Shown: positions 36,306 to 50,100 of the stretch, piece by piece
Layout of the letters: every line of letters begins with the position of its first letter
Numbering within the stretch: position 1 is the first letter of the stretch
Assembly: GCA_039621445.1 (NCBI GenBank)
Contig: CP154957.1
Location: forward strand, 3,714,504 to 3,778,503
Length of the DNA stretch: 64,000 bases
Reading direction: 5' to 3'
Origin: Euglena gracilis
Lineage: Eukaryota > Euglenida > Euglenophyceae > Euglenales
The notes under the pieces: model-generated
Databases searched by the model: none
The model's input: only the letters and a program-made list of their open reading frames with translations
Told to the model about the DNA's origin: nothing
Program-made: the position numbers and the translations under genes

Positions 36306-36402
36306 GATGTGATTGATATCTGTGCTTCCGGCACACGACCCGTGACCAAAGCCTACCTGCCATTGCTCCCTTTTGACCCACCCCTCTTCTGCTGTTCCCA
36401 GC

Positions 36403-36550
36403 TGGCCAGCTCTGTTCAAAAGTCGCCTCTGGCATCGCAGCTCCCAGCCTCATGGGACCGTGCTGAGGCCAAGTACCAGCCAGCTGTGGATGGGTGGGAG
36501 GCGGAAACCCCAGACAAAAAAATCAGCCGCGGGCAAAAAAGTCAGCCACC
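36403..36550 (+). CDS. candidate exon, unrecognised
   Basis: A good acceptor (CCCTCTTCTGCTGTTCCCAG) precedes LASSVQKSPLASQLPASWDR, AEAKYQPAVDGWEAETPDKK and a basic run. G/C-ending codons prevail up to about 36500. The donor is unclear (perhaps GTCAGC near 36541); read through, the frame stops at 36599. No family is recognised. It lies 90 bp beyond a transposon insertion. Confidence 0.3.
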
Positions 36551-36599
36551 TTGCAGGCAATTGAAAAGAATGTTTCGCTACGGCTGTCCCTTCACGTGA

Positions 36600-39500
36600 C
36601 CGTTCCGTGACACGCCGTGTCATTGACACGCCCCGTGTGTCAACGTCCTGGAACATTGGCTGGTGTTGGACAACTTAAGGGATCCCCCAGTCTTAATCTT
36701 TAATCTAAATTTTCTCTCACTCACAGGGCTTGGCATCGTGTTTTTCCAATCCCTCCATGGGCGATATCCGACAGTAAATTTCCTTCTGCAAAAACAAACC
36801 CATCACCCTTTTGCTGATTAAAGGAAAGGTGTTTTTTTGCCAAGGAATTCACTGGAATGGAATTGAATGGAAAAATGCGCAAAAAATGGAAACAGACTGA
36901 TGAAGAAAGGTCAAAAACACAGTTGGAAAAAAACCCCTTAGCATGGCACAACAAACTTCCAGACAGGGTTTTGAAATCCTGGAAGAAATGCCAAAGCTGG
37001 ATTCAAGGCTACCCCCACCCCCTAAATGACCCATTAATGTTGTTTCAGGACCCCCCACAGGGTCATCTGGGGTTCATTTTAGGGGGGGGGGGTACTTTCA
37101 TCCCCCAAATTGGTCTGCTGTGTCTTCCCTTTTACAGCACTATGAAACAGACTACTCTTTCCTCTGTCCCTTGGGACCCCCCAGATAACCCCTAGCAGGG
37201 TCATCTGGGGGGGGTCATTTAGGGTGGTGGTGGTAGGTCCAATTATTTTTTGAAAATTGCCTCCTTGATCATTTGTGACCGCCACTGCTGCATGCTGGCG
37301 CTCCGCCTCCCCAATGTGGCGGGTGCTTGCCGAGGCCGCGGCCGGCTGACCGATGACCCCCCAAATCTTCCTCCTGGCGCTAACGCCGGAGGGAGGGGCC
37401 GCCACGCCGCGGTCCTGTATACTATTGCCCCCCCCCCCCCCGGCCTCTTGCTCAGGCTGAAGAGCCTTTCCCCAAGGAAACTGGCCGTCGCTCCACATGT
37501 GTTTCCTCCACACCCCCACCCCAGTAGCTTATATTTGGAAAGAATTGGCCCCAGGGGTTGCTTCTATTTGGGGGTTGCTTTTTTTGGAAGTTGCTGATTG
37601 CCCGCCTTTTGGTTTTATGTTTTTTTTGCCAACTTTTTGTCCAGGGTCTCAAAAGGGGCAGTGTCAAACCTGTGGTGACCGGCAGGTTTTTATCAGTCAG
37701 AGAATCATGGTATTTTTTTTGACAGTGCCGTCAAAGAAGTTCTTGGAGTGGTGGTTTTGTTCTCGGATTTTTATTTTTTAAAATGCTGCTTCCTCCAGGT
37801 GAGTGCTGGCGAGGTACCGCTAGTCAAGGGATTGGATTATTACTAAGGATAATCAGGAAATCCCCTTGGTCAGAGGGCTGGCAGAGGTCTGGTCCAATGC
37901 TCGAAGCAGGGTTAATAGTTTGAAAAACGTGGCTTTTGGGTTTTCGCTCGAACCAGCTTGTGTAAGACCGGCTGTCGACCTGTTTTTGGAGGCATTCAGA
38001 ATGCCCCCCTTGCATGATGAAATGCCCCCGACAAAATTGGTCGAATGCCAGGACTACTTTTTTCCCCTGAAGGACCGCCATTCAAGTAACAGGATGTTTG
38101 CAAAAGCGCAGGTGCTTTGCCATATGTCTCACAGCCAGGGCTGCCAATAAACAGCGAACGGCCGACTCTTGCCCCTCCGTTCTAGCCCCCGTCAAGACCT
38201 GCCCTTGTGGGGTATTTGTGCTCCCTCACATGCTTTATCCCGCCGCCCTGTGTGTGGGCAGTGAGTGAGCTTGCCAACCATCCCATCCCTCCACGCCAGC
38301 GCTGAAACAGAAACCCTAAAAGCTCTCCAACCCCACCCCACTATTTGGTTTTCCTCTGGTAGCTCCCCCCCCTCCCCAGGTGCTGCCCCCCCCTCCTCCT
38401 TCACAATCAAACTTGGTACCAAAAGCTCGCCTTCAGCCTTAACTTGCGATCCTGGCCCCCATTTTTAAGGTTCACCGAACTTCGTACCCCCCCCCCCCGG
38501 GGCTCTTGACCCCCCTCCTCCTTACATGCAAACCTGGCCCCCTAAGGTTGGCCTCCTGGCCTTACCTTCACGTACGTGGTACCTGGTACGTGCGTGGGTG
38601 CGGACGTTCCGGATTTGATTTGGGGCCTCCGCCAAAAGCATATCGACGCAGCTCACTCGCCCTGAGCTCTGCAGTTTCCCACCCGCGGTTCGGTTTTCTG
38701 TTGATCCGCCGGTGTTCCATGTGGTTTGCATCCAGCACGCACCGCAGTAGCCCCTCAGTGCCAGTCCATCAGACCAGCATATTGTGCTGTGATGCATTGC
38801 CGGGGGCAGTCTATTGCTTAAGGGTTCGCATACCCCCCCCCCCCCAGGTGGCTGGACTGCAGCTAGTCCAAATTTGGTCATCGGAAATCCTAGTGGACCC
38901 CCCCCCCCCATCTGCTAGCAGGGCTATCTTGCGGAATTTTTTTCCAGTGACCGGAGCGAACGGGACAAAAACGCTGGAAACTTTTTTTTGGACTCCCAGA
39001 ACTTTCCAAAAATGCCCATTTTTGGCCAGTTGTGGGATTTTGGAACAAAATCAACCAATATGCATTAAAAACCTCATTTCCACCTCGGTGTATGAAAATC
39101 TTTCCCAGGGGACCCTCGGACCGCCCGGGGGAGGGGGTCTAGCCATTTTTTCCAGTGTCCAGCAAAATAGCTAGTCAGTGGATCCCCCCCCCCCCCTGGG
39201 TCCTTGAGCAATAGCCTGGCCGGAGGCCAAAACCTGCTATACTCTGTGTTTGCTCTGACGAACCTGCGGCCTCTGCGCTTGACAAAATGTCCCCTTGCTC
39301 TTGCATTCGACCTTGTCCTGGCCATGTACCCAAGAGGGGGGGAGGTTGGGTTTACGAAGGGTATATGGGGGGGTGTCACTGACTGATTCTCAGACTGATT
39401 GATTTGGCATGGATTTATTGAAGTCGTTGTTGGGATCTGCTGTCTCCCCCATACCTTGGATCTGCCCCTAGACCTTGTCCAAGACACAGCGTTTTGCAAG

Positions 39501-41089
39501 GAACCCCGTCTGAGCAGAAAGAAAATTGGAAACATTTTTTTTCCTGAAAGTTTTTTTTGCCGAAAACTTTGAAATTATTTTGGGACAGCAGAATTATTTA
39601 ATCTTGTCCTCCACCGCAACAATGCCAATTTACCACTCCACTTATAATACCTCCCGGGGATCATAGTAGGATCCGGTTTGGTGATTGTCCCTGATGGGGT
39701 TGAACGTGGTGGTCTATTAGTCGAGGTTGTGTGTCCCCCCAGGAGGGGTCCAAGGATATGCCCTACCAAGGGAATATATATACCAACATATTTTTGGGCA
39801 ACGTTATGGGTTTTGTAAAAAAAACCCCTTGAGGTATCTCGCGGTACCCACCCATTTTTCCTCGGCACATTGTGTTATTTTTGCCACATTTTTTGTCTTC
39901 ATGTTTTTGCATCATTTTTCCTGCAGGCGGGTTTTTTTCGTAGAAATTTGGTGATTGGTCTGGGGGGTACAAAGGGAGGCGTCATAGGAAGGGGATATGT
40001 GGAGGAGATGAGAAGAGGATCACAGAAAGAGGATAGGAGGATGAGAAGAAGAGGATAAGAGGATTAGTTTTGTCTTTTAATTTCTTGATTTGGCCATATA
40101 CTCGTATATACATATGTGTGTGTATATATATGTATATACACACACACACACACATATGTGGCCAAAAATCACCACAGCAATAATAGGGGTGTGTTTCATG
40201 CTGCTGGTGGTTTATGATAGCATTCAGTTGACACAGTGTGCCATTGGCACTTTGGCACATAGCTGGCGCCAAACCCTGGAACGTTTCCCACATGCGAACA
40301 TTTCCCACTGCAAAATGGAGAAGTGCCAGAGAAAAGTTCATGCCTGCTTTGGTGTGAATTTTCGCCCTTCCCGGAAGTGGGGGTGAGAGAGGTTTTGAAA
40401 GTGGAAAGCCCCCGTGTAACAAACCAAGCATGTACTGTATTGGAGTCAACCTCCCCTTGAAGAACAAAACTGATGCGTGCCAAAGTCAAAGAAAGTATTG
40501 AGTTTCCACTCCAGGGATGTCCCTCCTCCTTTCCACCTGACCAGGGCACCTGGACCCCCCCGAAATGTCAGCTTTACTCACCTGCACCTTTGCGCCAAAT
40601 GAATGACAAATTTGCCCACAATGTGCCCAAAGAACATTTTGTCCAATTTTTTTTTGTGGGGCAAAATTCTGGGCCCAGGGCAGGCAAAGAAGTTTGCAGA
40701 TGGTAGATTTGAGGGATTCCTTGGTGAAACTTGGGCAAACCAGCCTGACCCAGACGTCTATTCGGCGGACATCATTTTTTTGTCAGTGCGCTTCGCCTGT
40801 CGAATCGTTCAGGCTCGAACCAGTCTGGCTTCTTGTCCTGCATCATTGCAGCGTCCGATGCGGGACTTTCCAAAATAGTTAGGCTGCCTTCCGCTTTCCT
40901 TCCGCTTTCTCTGCAGACACGCCAATGGTGTGATCCTTGGGCAAGCCTATTCTGCTGCTGGGGCCCTCTAGGGCACTGGGGAGGGAGTCTTGCCAACCCC
41001 AAAGAAACTGCATTTTCTCCACAAACCGTTCTCAACAAATGACCTCAAATGGCGGCCTTCAGGATAGGCTTGGAAAGGGAAGACCACCA
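36600..41089. other. gene-free stretch
   Basis: No exon is supported. The stretch has GTCATCTGGGG-bearing inverted words around 37020-37230, a CCTAGTGGACCC-family copy (38880-39225) and a TATATA/CA microsatellite (40100-40155). A GGATGAGAAGAGGA-like purine run lies at 39995-40065. Open frames here cross homopolymers and show no codon bias. Confidence 0.4.
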
Positions 41090-41186
41090 ATGCCAACCGC
41101 CACGAATGACCGTGGCCGCGAGTTGCTCATCGCCGATGCAGCCCAGACCCCGATTGACCTTCCCCAGATGGAGGAGGACCGTCCGG
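41090..41186 (+). CDS. probable first coding exon of the SulP transporter
   Basis: An ATG in the context ACCACCAATGC opens MPTATNDRGRELLIADAAQT, then PIDLPQMEEDRPG, with G/C-rich third positions. A donor GTGTGC at 41187 leaves phase 1, which fits the exon at 43989 (or 43959). The same donor type is used elsewhere in the gene. Read through, the frame ends at TAG 41258-41260, so a separate small gene or terminal exon is the alternative. SulP proteins normally start with a short variable cytosolic segment, which this would supply. Confidence 0.4.
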
Positions 41187-44100
41187 GTGTGCGAACCCCT
41201 CCGCATGACCGTTCGGCAGCCAACTTGGCCGCCTCAAATCCGATGCTTGGAAGGAACTAGTCGGAGGGCGAATGACCCCCTTGATTGCTGGCGTTCAGCT
41301 GAGATGCACAGCCCAGAGGCCTCCGACTCACCCTGCCTTGCACGAAAGATTTCCAAAGTCAGCTGCAGGGGGATTTTTGTGGGGGGGGGTATTCTTTCAA
41401 TTGGATTCCCCACCCTGAGCCTGACCCCCTATACTCATTTGGAGGGGTTTACGTGGTGTCGGTGCTTCTCACCAACAGGAAGGGAACACTTTTGCCCAAC
41501 ACCTTGTGCCCCTCAGACATTCAGTTAGTGTGTATCCCCCAAAAGTTTTTTGTGTGTCATGTGTATCACATCAAAAATTTGGTTGTTTATCACCTGTGTA
41601 TCACCAAAAACAATTTTTGTGTGGCACCTGTATATCACCAAAAATTTTTTTGTGCAGCACCTGTGTATTATCTGTATAATCTAAAAATTTTTGTGTACCA
41701 CCTGTGCATCATCTTGTGTATCGCCCAAAATTTACTGAAAATTGGAAAATATTCCGCTTTTGTCATAAATTTTTTTTTGACGTTGTGATGCTCACCGTAT
41801 ATTTTATTTCTCCCGTCGCAGCCAATGCACCATTCTTCTGATCTTTGATTGGCATCCTTGGGGTCCTTAAAGAAACCCCTGCTCAATATAACCTTTTAAT
41901 TTAATTTGGCCAGATTATCATCTTCGAAATCTTCTGGTGATTCTGTGGCAATGTTCCCTTGCTTTGCATCTGTCGTGATGGAAACATGATTGACTGGTTT
42001 TTCCGGATTGACTGACTGGCTTTTGGCCCAGAATCCCTCTGCCAGGGGGGGGTTGCCGACAAAAAAACCATCAAAATGACCCAACGTCGAAGGCGCCAGT
42101 TTTTGCTTTTTTCCCTTCCGGAGTCCTATTTCCCTTCCGGAGTGGCCGACCCCTCCGGGGGTGGGGAGTAACTGACTTTTTTCCGAAAGAATTTGAGTGA
42201 CTGGTTTTTGGAAGAGTGGATGTGACCCCCAGACATCTCCTTATTGTGTATTGGCAAAAACTTTTTGTGTATCGGTGTGTATTGGCAAAAAGTTTTTTGT
42301 GTATTGGTGTGTATCGGTGTGTATTGGCAATTTTTTTGAAAAATTTTCTCAACCCAAAAAATTGATTTTTATGATTCAACACCAAAAAGATTTTCACATT
42401 CCTCACAGTTGATGATATGGCTCGTATGAGAATCCCCTGGGTGTTCGGTGCTTGCTGGATGATGCCAAAAAGCAGAGTTAGGGAGCAACGTTGCGTTGTT
42501 GTATGTACGTTGTAAACACCCGCTCCAAAAATAAGACCCCCGTGCGCCGCGATGCGAAAATTTTTTCAGAAGTTGATATTTTGTGTATTGGTGTGTTTTG
42601 GCAACAATTTTTGTGTATCTGTGTGCATCAGCAAATCATTTTGTGTATCAATGTGTTTGGACAATTTTTTTTTTGCGTATCGGCTTGCATCGCCCGAACA
42701 CACTGAGGAGAGATCTGATCCCCCCTGGGCATGGCGGTCCGTAAGGGACGGTATTTTTTTTTTTAGTTATTAAGGACCCCCCCCCCCCAACACCTCTTCC
42801 CGTATTTCCGGGAACACCAATTTTTGGACCCGAAAAAATTTTCTCGGCGCTGGGTGTTTTTTTGACCCTTTTTGGGACCCATATGGGAGGTCCCCCCAAA
42901 ATCCCCTCAAAACCCCATTTTTTTCACACCTTCGAGGAATTCAACATTTCTCAAAATTTTGATTTTGAGAGGTTTTTCCAAAGAAAAAAAACTCAGTAAA
43001 ATTTGAATGTTCCAAAAATCTCCTAAAAACTAACAATTTTCAACCCTAAAATTTTGAGATTTTTTTTTGGAAAAATGTGGTTCAAAATAATTTCAAAAAT
43101 TCCTCCCGGGTGGGGGGGTCGACCCCCCCCCCACCAGGCCTTCCCGTTCTGCCCTGCCTGGAATCCTCCCAAAGGGAATCCTTAAGGAAACCCCTGCTGC
43201 AAGCCCAGAAATTTCCAGAGCAGGGCAACTCATGCATTACTTGCCAGTCTGCCAACCTAAGCATTAAGTTCATTTGCCACCGTAGGGGGCACTTCCTATT
43301 GCGGAGTGGGCGGAGAGTGACGCTTGCATGTAAACAATCCTTATTTTTCGGTTGAAGTGTGTTGGGACAGGATTTTTTTTTTAGTTACGGACCGTCCTGC
43401 CTCCTGGGTATTGGAAGCAGGTACCCAGAAAGTAATTTGCAGTCTTGTTTGACGCGAAACCCAATGCTTCGGTGTTTTTAAAGAAATTTTAAAATCCGAT
43501 GGGTTTGGTTCTCGCGAAACGAGGGTATCTCCTAAGTTAAATCGATGGGTTTTTAGTTATTCTCCAGCCTCCAGACAGTAACGGATTTTTTGTTTTTCGG
43601 AGAAAAAATGGGCCAAAAATGCGTATCACGTCTGAAATTTTTGTGTATCACCCGTGAATCACCAAATATATTTTGTGTATCATATGTGTATCACCAAAAC
43701 TTTTTTGTGTATCACATGTGTATCACCGAATTAATTTTGTGTATCACCCAATAGATTTTGTGTATCACCTGTGTGTCACCAAAAAAATGTTGTGTTGTGT
43801 TGTGTTGTGTTGTGCATCACCACGAAGTTGTGATACACACTAAGTGAATTGCCTGATGCCCCTCCAGAAAGAACGAACGTTCCAGTTTTTTTGGGCTACA
43901 TTGGCCCTCAATCTCTGCCTCATCTCTTTTCTTTCAATCTCTCGTTTCTTGCTTTCAGCAAACGGCATTGCCACCTTCCCCTTTTTAGGAAAAGACCACC
44001 ACACCAAGCACCTCCAACAAGTGAAGCGGGTGCTGAAGCACCTGAGGTACCCCAAGCTGCCCCTGGTGGGCTACCTGAAGGCCTATAAGGACGTCCGGGC

Positions 44101-47100
44101 CTTCGGGCAAGACCTCTTGGGCGGCGTGACAGTTGGTGTGTGTAAGTGTTGCGTTGGTGGTGGTGGTGGTGGTGGCGGTGGTGGTGGTGGCCATCTTTTC
44201 TTTTCCCAGAATCAGAAATTTCCTACATTTTTCTGTCATTTTTTTCCCCTGTCATTTTTGCCTCCCGTTATTTTTGTCCCGATTGTAGCACATTTCAGCA
44301 CAGCACAATATAGCCCATACGCATATACCACACCACATTGTATGCACACACACCACCAGGGCGTTTGCTTGAGGACCCCTCCCCCCCAGGAACAGCTCAG
44401 AGGCTGGAAAACTTGGGTTGACTGGAAAAAAGGCTGCTGGCTGACCCCTCCCATTGGGGTCTCAGGCTGGAGCTGGGCCCGACCTGGGGTCGAACCGGGT
44501 ACCAAAGAATCCAAATCGCAAAAATGTCCAAAAAACTTCCAATTATGCAGAAAAATCGATTGATGACCCAAAAATGTCCTGGGCAGCTTCTTCCAACCCA
44601 TTTTCGCCCATTTTAACCATTTTTGTCCATCTCTGGCCCATTTTGTACCCCTGAAAACGGAAGAAATCCGTCAGTGTCCAGTTGCCTTTCGGGCGGCTGG
44701 AAATCAATAAGTTTACCTGCAGGGGTGTTAAGGGGCAGCCGGTTTGCTTTTTCACAAGTGGAATGCTGCTTCCGCCCCCATCTCCCCCCACCCCCACATG
44801 CCCTTCCCTCAGGAGTGTTCCTCATCCCCCAAGGCCTTGCCCTGGCGACGCTGGCAGGTGCCCCTTTTGCTCTGCTGTTTTGTTTTGAAGGCCAGAAAGA
44901 GATTTTTCTGTGCCAGTGTTGTGAATGTGCTTTTTTGATTTTTATTTTATTAGCGCTAATTTGGATTGATTGGGATAAACCGCAAGTCTCTGAACTCCCG
45001 TTGGGGTCTACCGGGGAGGGAAAGAAATTTGATCAAAAAGGGGGAATCATTGTGGGAAAAATCCTTGACGAAATTTTGTTGCCATTTTAAGGATTCGTCC
45101 AGTATTTTTCCCGACAAATTTTGGAAAAACCCAATTTCCTCCAGTGAAGGCCTAAAATTTGTTTCTGGCGCTTCAGACCGATCCTTAGAGTGTATTTTTG
45201 TTTCAAGACAAGATGTTGTCCAAAATGATTGAATGTGTCTTTGTGCTTTATTTTACAATTTGAGTTAAGGGTTTTTTATAAAAATTTTCGAGTTTGGATG
45301 TGTGAAAACCTCAGGATTTGGTTTCCTCAGGACTCTTTTTGTATTTCCGTGAAAAATGGGTTCACGAGACGTCCCCCCCCCGGCCGTTTCAAGCTGGCGT
45401 CCAGAAATTTTTCTGGCATTTTTGGGATTCATCCAATTTTTCCCCGACAATTTTCTCCATCATCAATTGTTCCCTAGTCAGATCCCCACCCCAGTTGGAA
45501 AATCATGCAGAAGAAAACAGACAATCAAACACTTTTCTACCAGAAAGTGCCAACTATTTTTACCAAGGAGCACGGCCTTCCGTCGAACAGAAAGAGCGGC
45601 TTTCAAAGTGTCCTTCAAAGCTACTTCCCCCCCCCTTCTCACTTGACACGCCAAAGTATGGGGAAAGTGCGGTTGGTGCGGGGGGTGTGATGGACACGCC
45701 GTGTCATTGGCCGGACCATGGGGCATATGGCATTTTGGGTATGGGAAAAGTGAGGTTGACACGTTGTTGTGTTGAACACGGGGTGTGTGCCATTGGCAAG
45801 ACAAGCGGGTTACACACCCTCATTCATAACTCCTCCGTATAAGGACGTGTCATATGTGACGGCTGGCATTGGATGACATGCAACGTTCTCCATATGGGTG
45901 CCCAGCCAGGTTTTTTTTCGGATGATAAACGGAAGCTGAAGTACAATCTCATACCAACGTTGTCATTTCTGCAATTTTAGTACTGCAGCACCTTCTTAGG
46001 GGCAAGGAGGTCCTTGCACATGGTGCATGTACACATACCAGCAAAGAGTTTGAAGAGGTTGATACGTTTGCAGGGAGAGTCGCCAGCCATCAAGGATTCC
46101 ACAATGGACGGGTTGTTTACAGTTGCAGCACAGCCACACAGCACGACAACCTGCACGGTGACGCTCACCTAGCATCCTCCTCATCTGTGACCAGGCCAAA
46201 AATCTCAAAAGTTTCCGGGATTAACAACTGTCTCTACCGGCTGTGGTGAAGACTTTCTTGACTTGGCGTTTTGATCCTTGAACCACAATGCCGCTGATAT
46301 ACTAAGTATTCTTCTGGGCTTCTTTTGCATACTAGCACCCCTCCCGTCTCTTTGTCTCTCCCGTCCGGCTCTTCAGTCAACCCCCCCCCCCCCCCCCCCA
46401 GCTGTCCCCTGCCTGCCCCAGGTATTCCTGGCCAGGGCTGCACAGGGATTCCCCAGGGATCCTCGTCCTGAAAAGGAAAATCACGGAAAATCACGGAAAA
46501 TCACGGAAAATCACGGAAAATCACGGAAAATCACGGAAAATCACGGATACATTTTGGCCTCGGCCAGCACGGACGTGTGAGGATCCCTGGATCCCCACAA
46601 CCCAATGGCTAGCGGGTTGGGGGGGTTGACCCCCCCCCCATTGTTGTGGGGGGGGTCCGACCCCCCCACAACCCGGATTGGGGGTCCAACCACGCCCCCC
46701 CCACCAGGCCTTCTCGTAACAGCCTTGGCCTCGTGGCCGGCCAACGGGAGGCGGCTGATTTGCCGCCGTCCGTGCTCCGCAGGCATCCCGGCCGAGCTGG
46801 GCCTGTACACCAGCATGGTCGCGCCCCTCGTCTACGCCTTCTTCACCACCTCCCACCCAGGCCACGGTGAACAGCCGCGACGGGCCGGAAGGGCGTCTGG
46901 GGTTCTCAGGCGGGTTGGGCTGCCAAATGAGGGTGCGTTCGTGTTGCCATGGAGGGTGGTGCCACCTGCGAATCGGTGCAGGCCGCAACTGGTGGTGTTG
47001 TGCAACACACCGCGCTGAATTTTTTTGTGTAATTTGAAATGAAAGACTATTCCAACTTTTATCAAAGGTCCAAAACACCTCCCATTAACTCCTCACGTAA

Positions 47101-50100
47101 GTATTGATGATCTTTTGGGTGAAATAAAAAACCAAATCTCAGGCGTCGTAACTTGCATTTGAGCTTTTTTGTGTCGGTGTGTGCATTCACACACCCCGAC
47201 AAAGGAAAAATGCTAAGCAGCAGTTACGCTGCCGCCTATGCGTCGAATTGCTTCATTTGGTTTTCACAGAGTTCATCAGTTTCGGTTGCCAAACCAAGCC
47301 ATAAGTCACTATAGAATGGAATTTTGCCATTTGCAGGAATTGCCTGCATTTTTTTTCCAGGGCGATCTTGGACACCAAACTCGAGCAAGGCGACACACTC
47401 ACAACATAGAAATCAGTCAGATCACCGACGGTTTCGCAATTCTTTCTCCTCTTTTGGCAGGCAACACCAATTTTTTCATTTAAACTTAATTTGTAACTCA
47501 TTAGATTGAATATTCAGATTTTTGTGCACATGAAATTTGAACTGTATGAGTGCATATTAAATGGAATTGAAATCGATCCGTTTGCATGTTTTGGATCCTT
47601 TTTGTATCCCCCCCCCTGGGGGCTGAGTTTCTCGGAACGGCCGGAGGACCAATGCGTGTGCATGGCCCCAACACAGCTCCATTGGGCCGGCCACCATGAT
47701 TGCCATGTTTGTGGCGGAGGTCATCCGGGAGCAGGCGGCAGCCTTTGCCCCATATTGTAGGTTGGGGGATGTCCATTTCCGCTGTTGACTTTTTGCGGAG
47801 TTCTGAGAAGTTGCATGTCCCCCTTGTCCTTGAAACCGTTTGTCCATTGCATACCCTCCATGTCAACCGCACTTTCCCCACACCCCAAAAACACTTTTTT
47901 TTCGACACAAATTTCTTAGTCTGTCTTCTGATTTTTTTTTGCACCATGGCATTCAGCCTTGCTTTTTTGAATTTGGCGATTTGGTTAATATGAACGCTCA
48001 AACGATGCCGTATTGTCAATGCCGTGGTGACTGAACCCTTGAATGAAGGTCCAGATTTTCATTCCTATTACTTATGCCACAGTATCCATGACAGCTTGTC
48101 TATGGCCCCACCGTGTCAACCACACTTTTCCTGTTTTTTTTTGGTGTTTCAAGGGGAAGGGGGGGGTATGTCAGGGTTTGCTGAGGATTCACGGTTGGGA
48201 TGAGTAAAATATAACCCCTTCCGAATAGAAGCCCCCCCCCCCCCCCCGGAATAGTCCCCCCCCCCCCGGTTTTCGACCAACGTTCCGAATAGTGCCCCCC
48301 CCCCCGAATGGTAGGCCGCTCCCCGTGGGTTGTCTGTCAATTGGGACGGACGGCAAGTGCTTTGGCTTCCTCAGCCATTGGTTAAATGAGGGTTGGGTGA
48401 GTTTACGTTTAATGATCCAATGCATCCACAAGAGTAACATTTGCAGCAAATTTGACTTGTTTTGGAAAGGTAGGACATGTAGACCCACAAATAAAATTTC
48501 TTTGATAATGCTCGGGCCCCCTGGTTTTCGACCACTTTTCCGAATAGTCCCCCCCCCCCCCGAATAGAACCCCCCCCCCTTAGTTTTCGACCAACGTTCT
48601 GAATAGTGGCCCCCGGGGGCTTCTATTGAGGGGGAGTTTATGATTCACATTGGGCTCACGCCGCAATGTAGTTCTCATTTTTTTGGGATTACATTGGGTA
48701 TAGAATTACGCAGCCGTTCAAAATACAAACGGAAATGAACCCAACCCCATTGTTCGCTGGCCATGACCATTTCTGGTGGGTTTAAGTGCTATTTGATTAT
48801 TTGTTAGTACAAGCAATGCCCCAATGCAGAAACAAACAAAGGGTGAGTGCAAAAAACCTAAATTAGTGGGGTCAATCCCATTTTGCAACTTATGGTGTGT
48901 GGTGAGACCCCCTGGGTAACTGGGGTCCATGCCAAGTCTTCATGAAACAGGGTGATTTTTTTTAATTTTGCTCATTTTGAGGTGTTGAAATAGCGTTTTT
49001 TGAACAAATTTTGGCTGATCGTCATTTCTTTTTGTTTTTAGACCTTCCTGTGGGAATTTTTTTCGGCTGATATTTTTGGCAAAAATTTTAACCGAAAATT
49101 ATCAAAAAACAAAATTTTCATTTTTTTTGAAGTTTTATTAGTTTTTTGTTGAAAAGGTTTTTCATGATTTTTTGAAGGCATTTTAAGAATTTTTAAGGTG
49201 TCTATCAAGGCCAAAGAGCCCTTCGGGCATGGAACCCATTTCGATCAAGGTTGAAAAACCAAAAAGTTAAAAAACACATGTTTTTTTTGAGTTTTGGGTT
49301 GATAATGTTCCAGCGACTTCTGTTTTGCTCGAAATTCGAGAAAATTTCCAGAACGAATTTTTTTTGGTTTTGAAGGTTGTTTACGGGTCCTTAAAAAATT
49401 GCCTGATTTTGTCCCTTCAGTTTTTTTTTTTGGAACGGGGTGGGGTGTTGAGCACCACTCCAAGGCTCATTTTGGTCTGGCGGCCTCGGGGGGCGCATCG
49501 GGCTTCGGCCTGGCCGGGAGCCATCCCTGGCGGAGGACGCGTTCAGCGGCCACGCCGACCCGGCCACCGTCTGCATCCTGCTCACCCTGCTGGTGGGGGT
49601 CCTGCAGGCATGCCCCCCCCCCCCCCCGCTGGGGTGTGGCCGGTTTGGGGGGGGCAAGCAGGCTGACTTTAACTTGAACCCCGGGGTGGGTGCTGAGCCC
49701 CCCCTCCCCCCAAGCTCCAGAATGCTCCAGAAGCAAAGCTCCAGAGTTTTTTTTGGGAAAATGCCCCCAGATGGTCCGTTTTTTTGGTGACAGGTCCACC
49801 ACACTTGGGTCTTGGGTGTGCGGGTGGGGTATCCCGGGGGTTTTTAAAAAGAAGCCTGGTGGGAAGGAATGCATGGCCAACCCTCCTCCCGCCCTCTTGA
49901 TGGGTGGCGGTGTCGGGAAGAACCCTGTCCTCTCGCTCACAGGGAGTTTTGGGGAAATCAAAATGATGGGGCATTCCAAGGGCCCCAATATAGGTCTCCG
50001 GAAATTTCCTTTGATTTTGTTTCGTTTCCGAGGTATTTTGGAAATTGACCACGAAAATAGCCCTAAGTGGCCCCAGGAATGGGCCAAAATTGGCCGAAAA

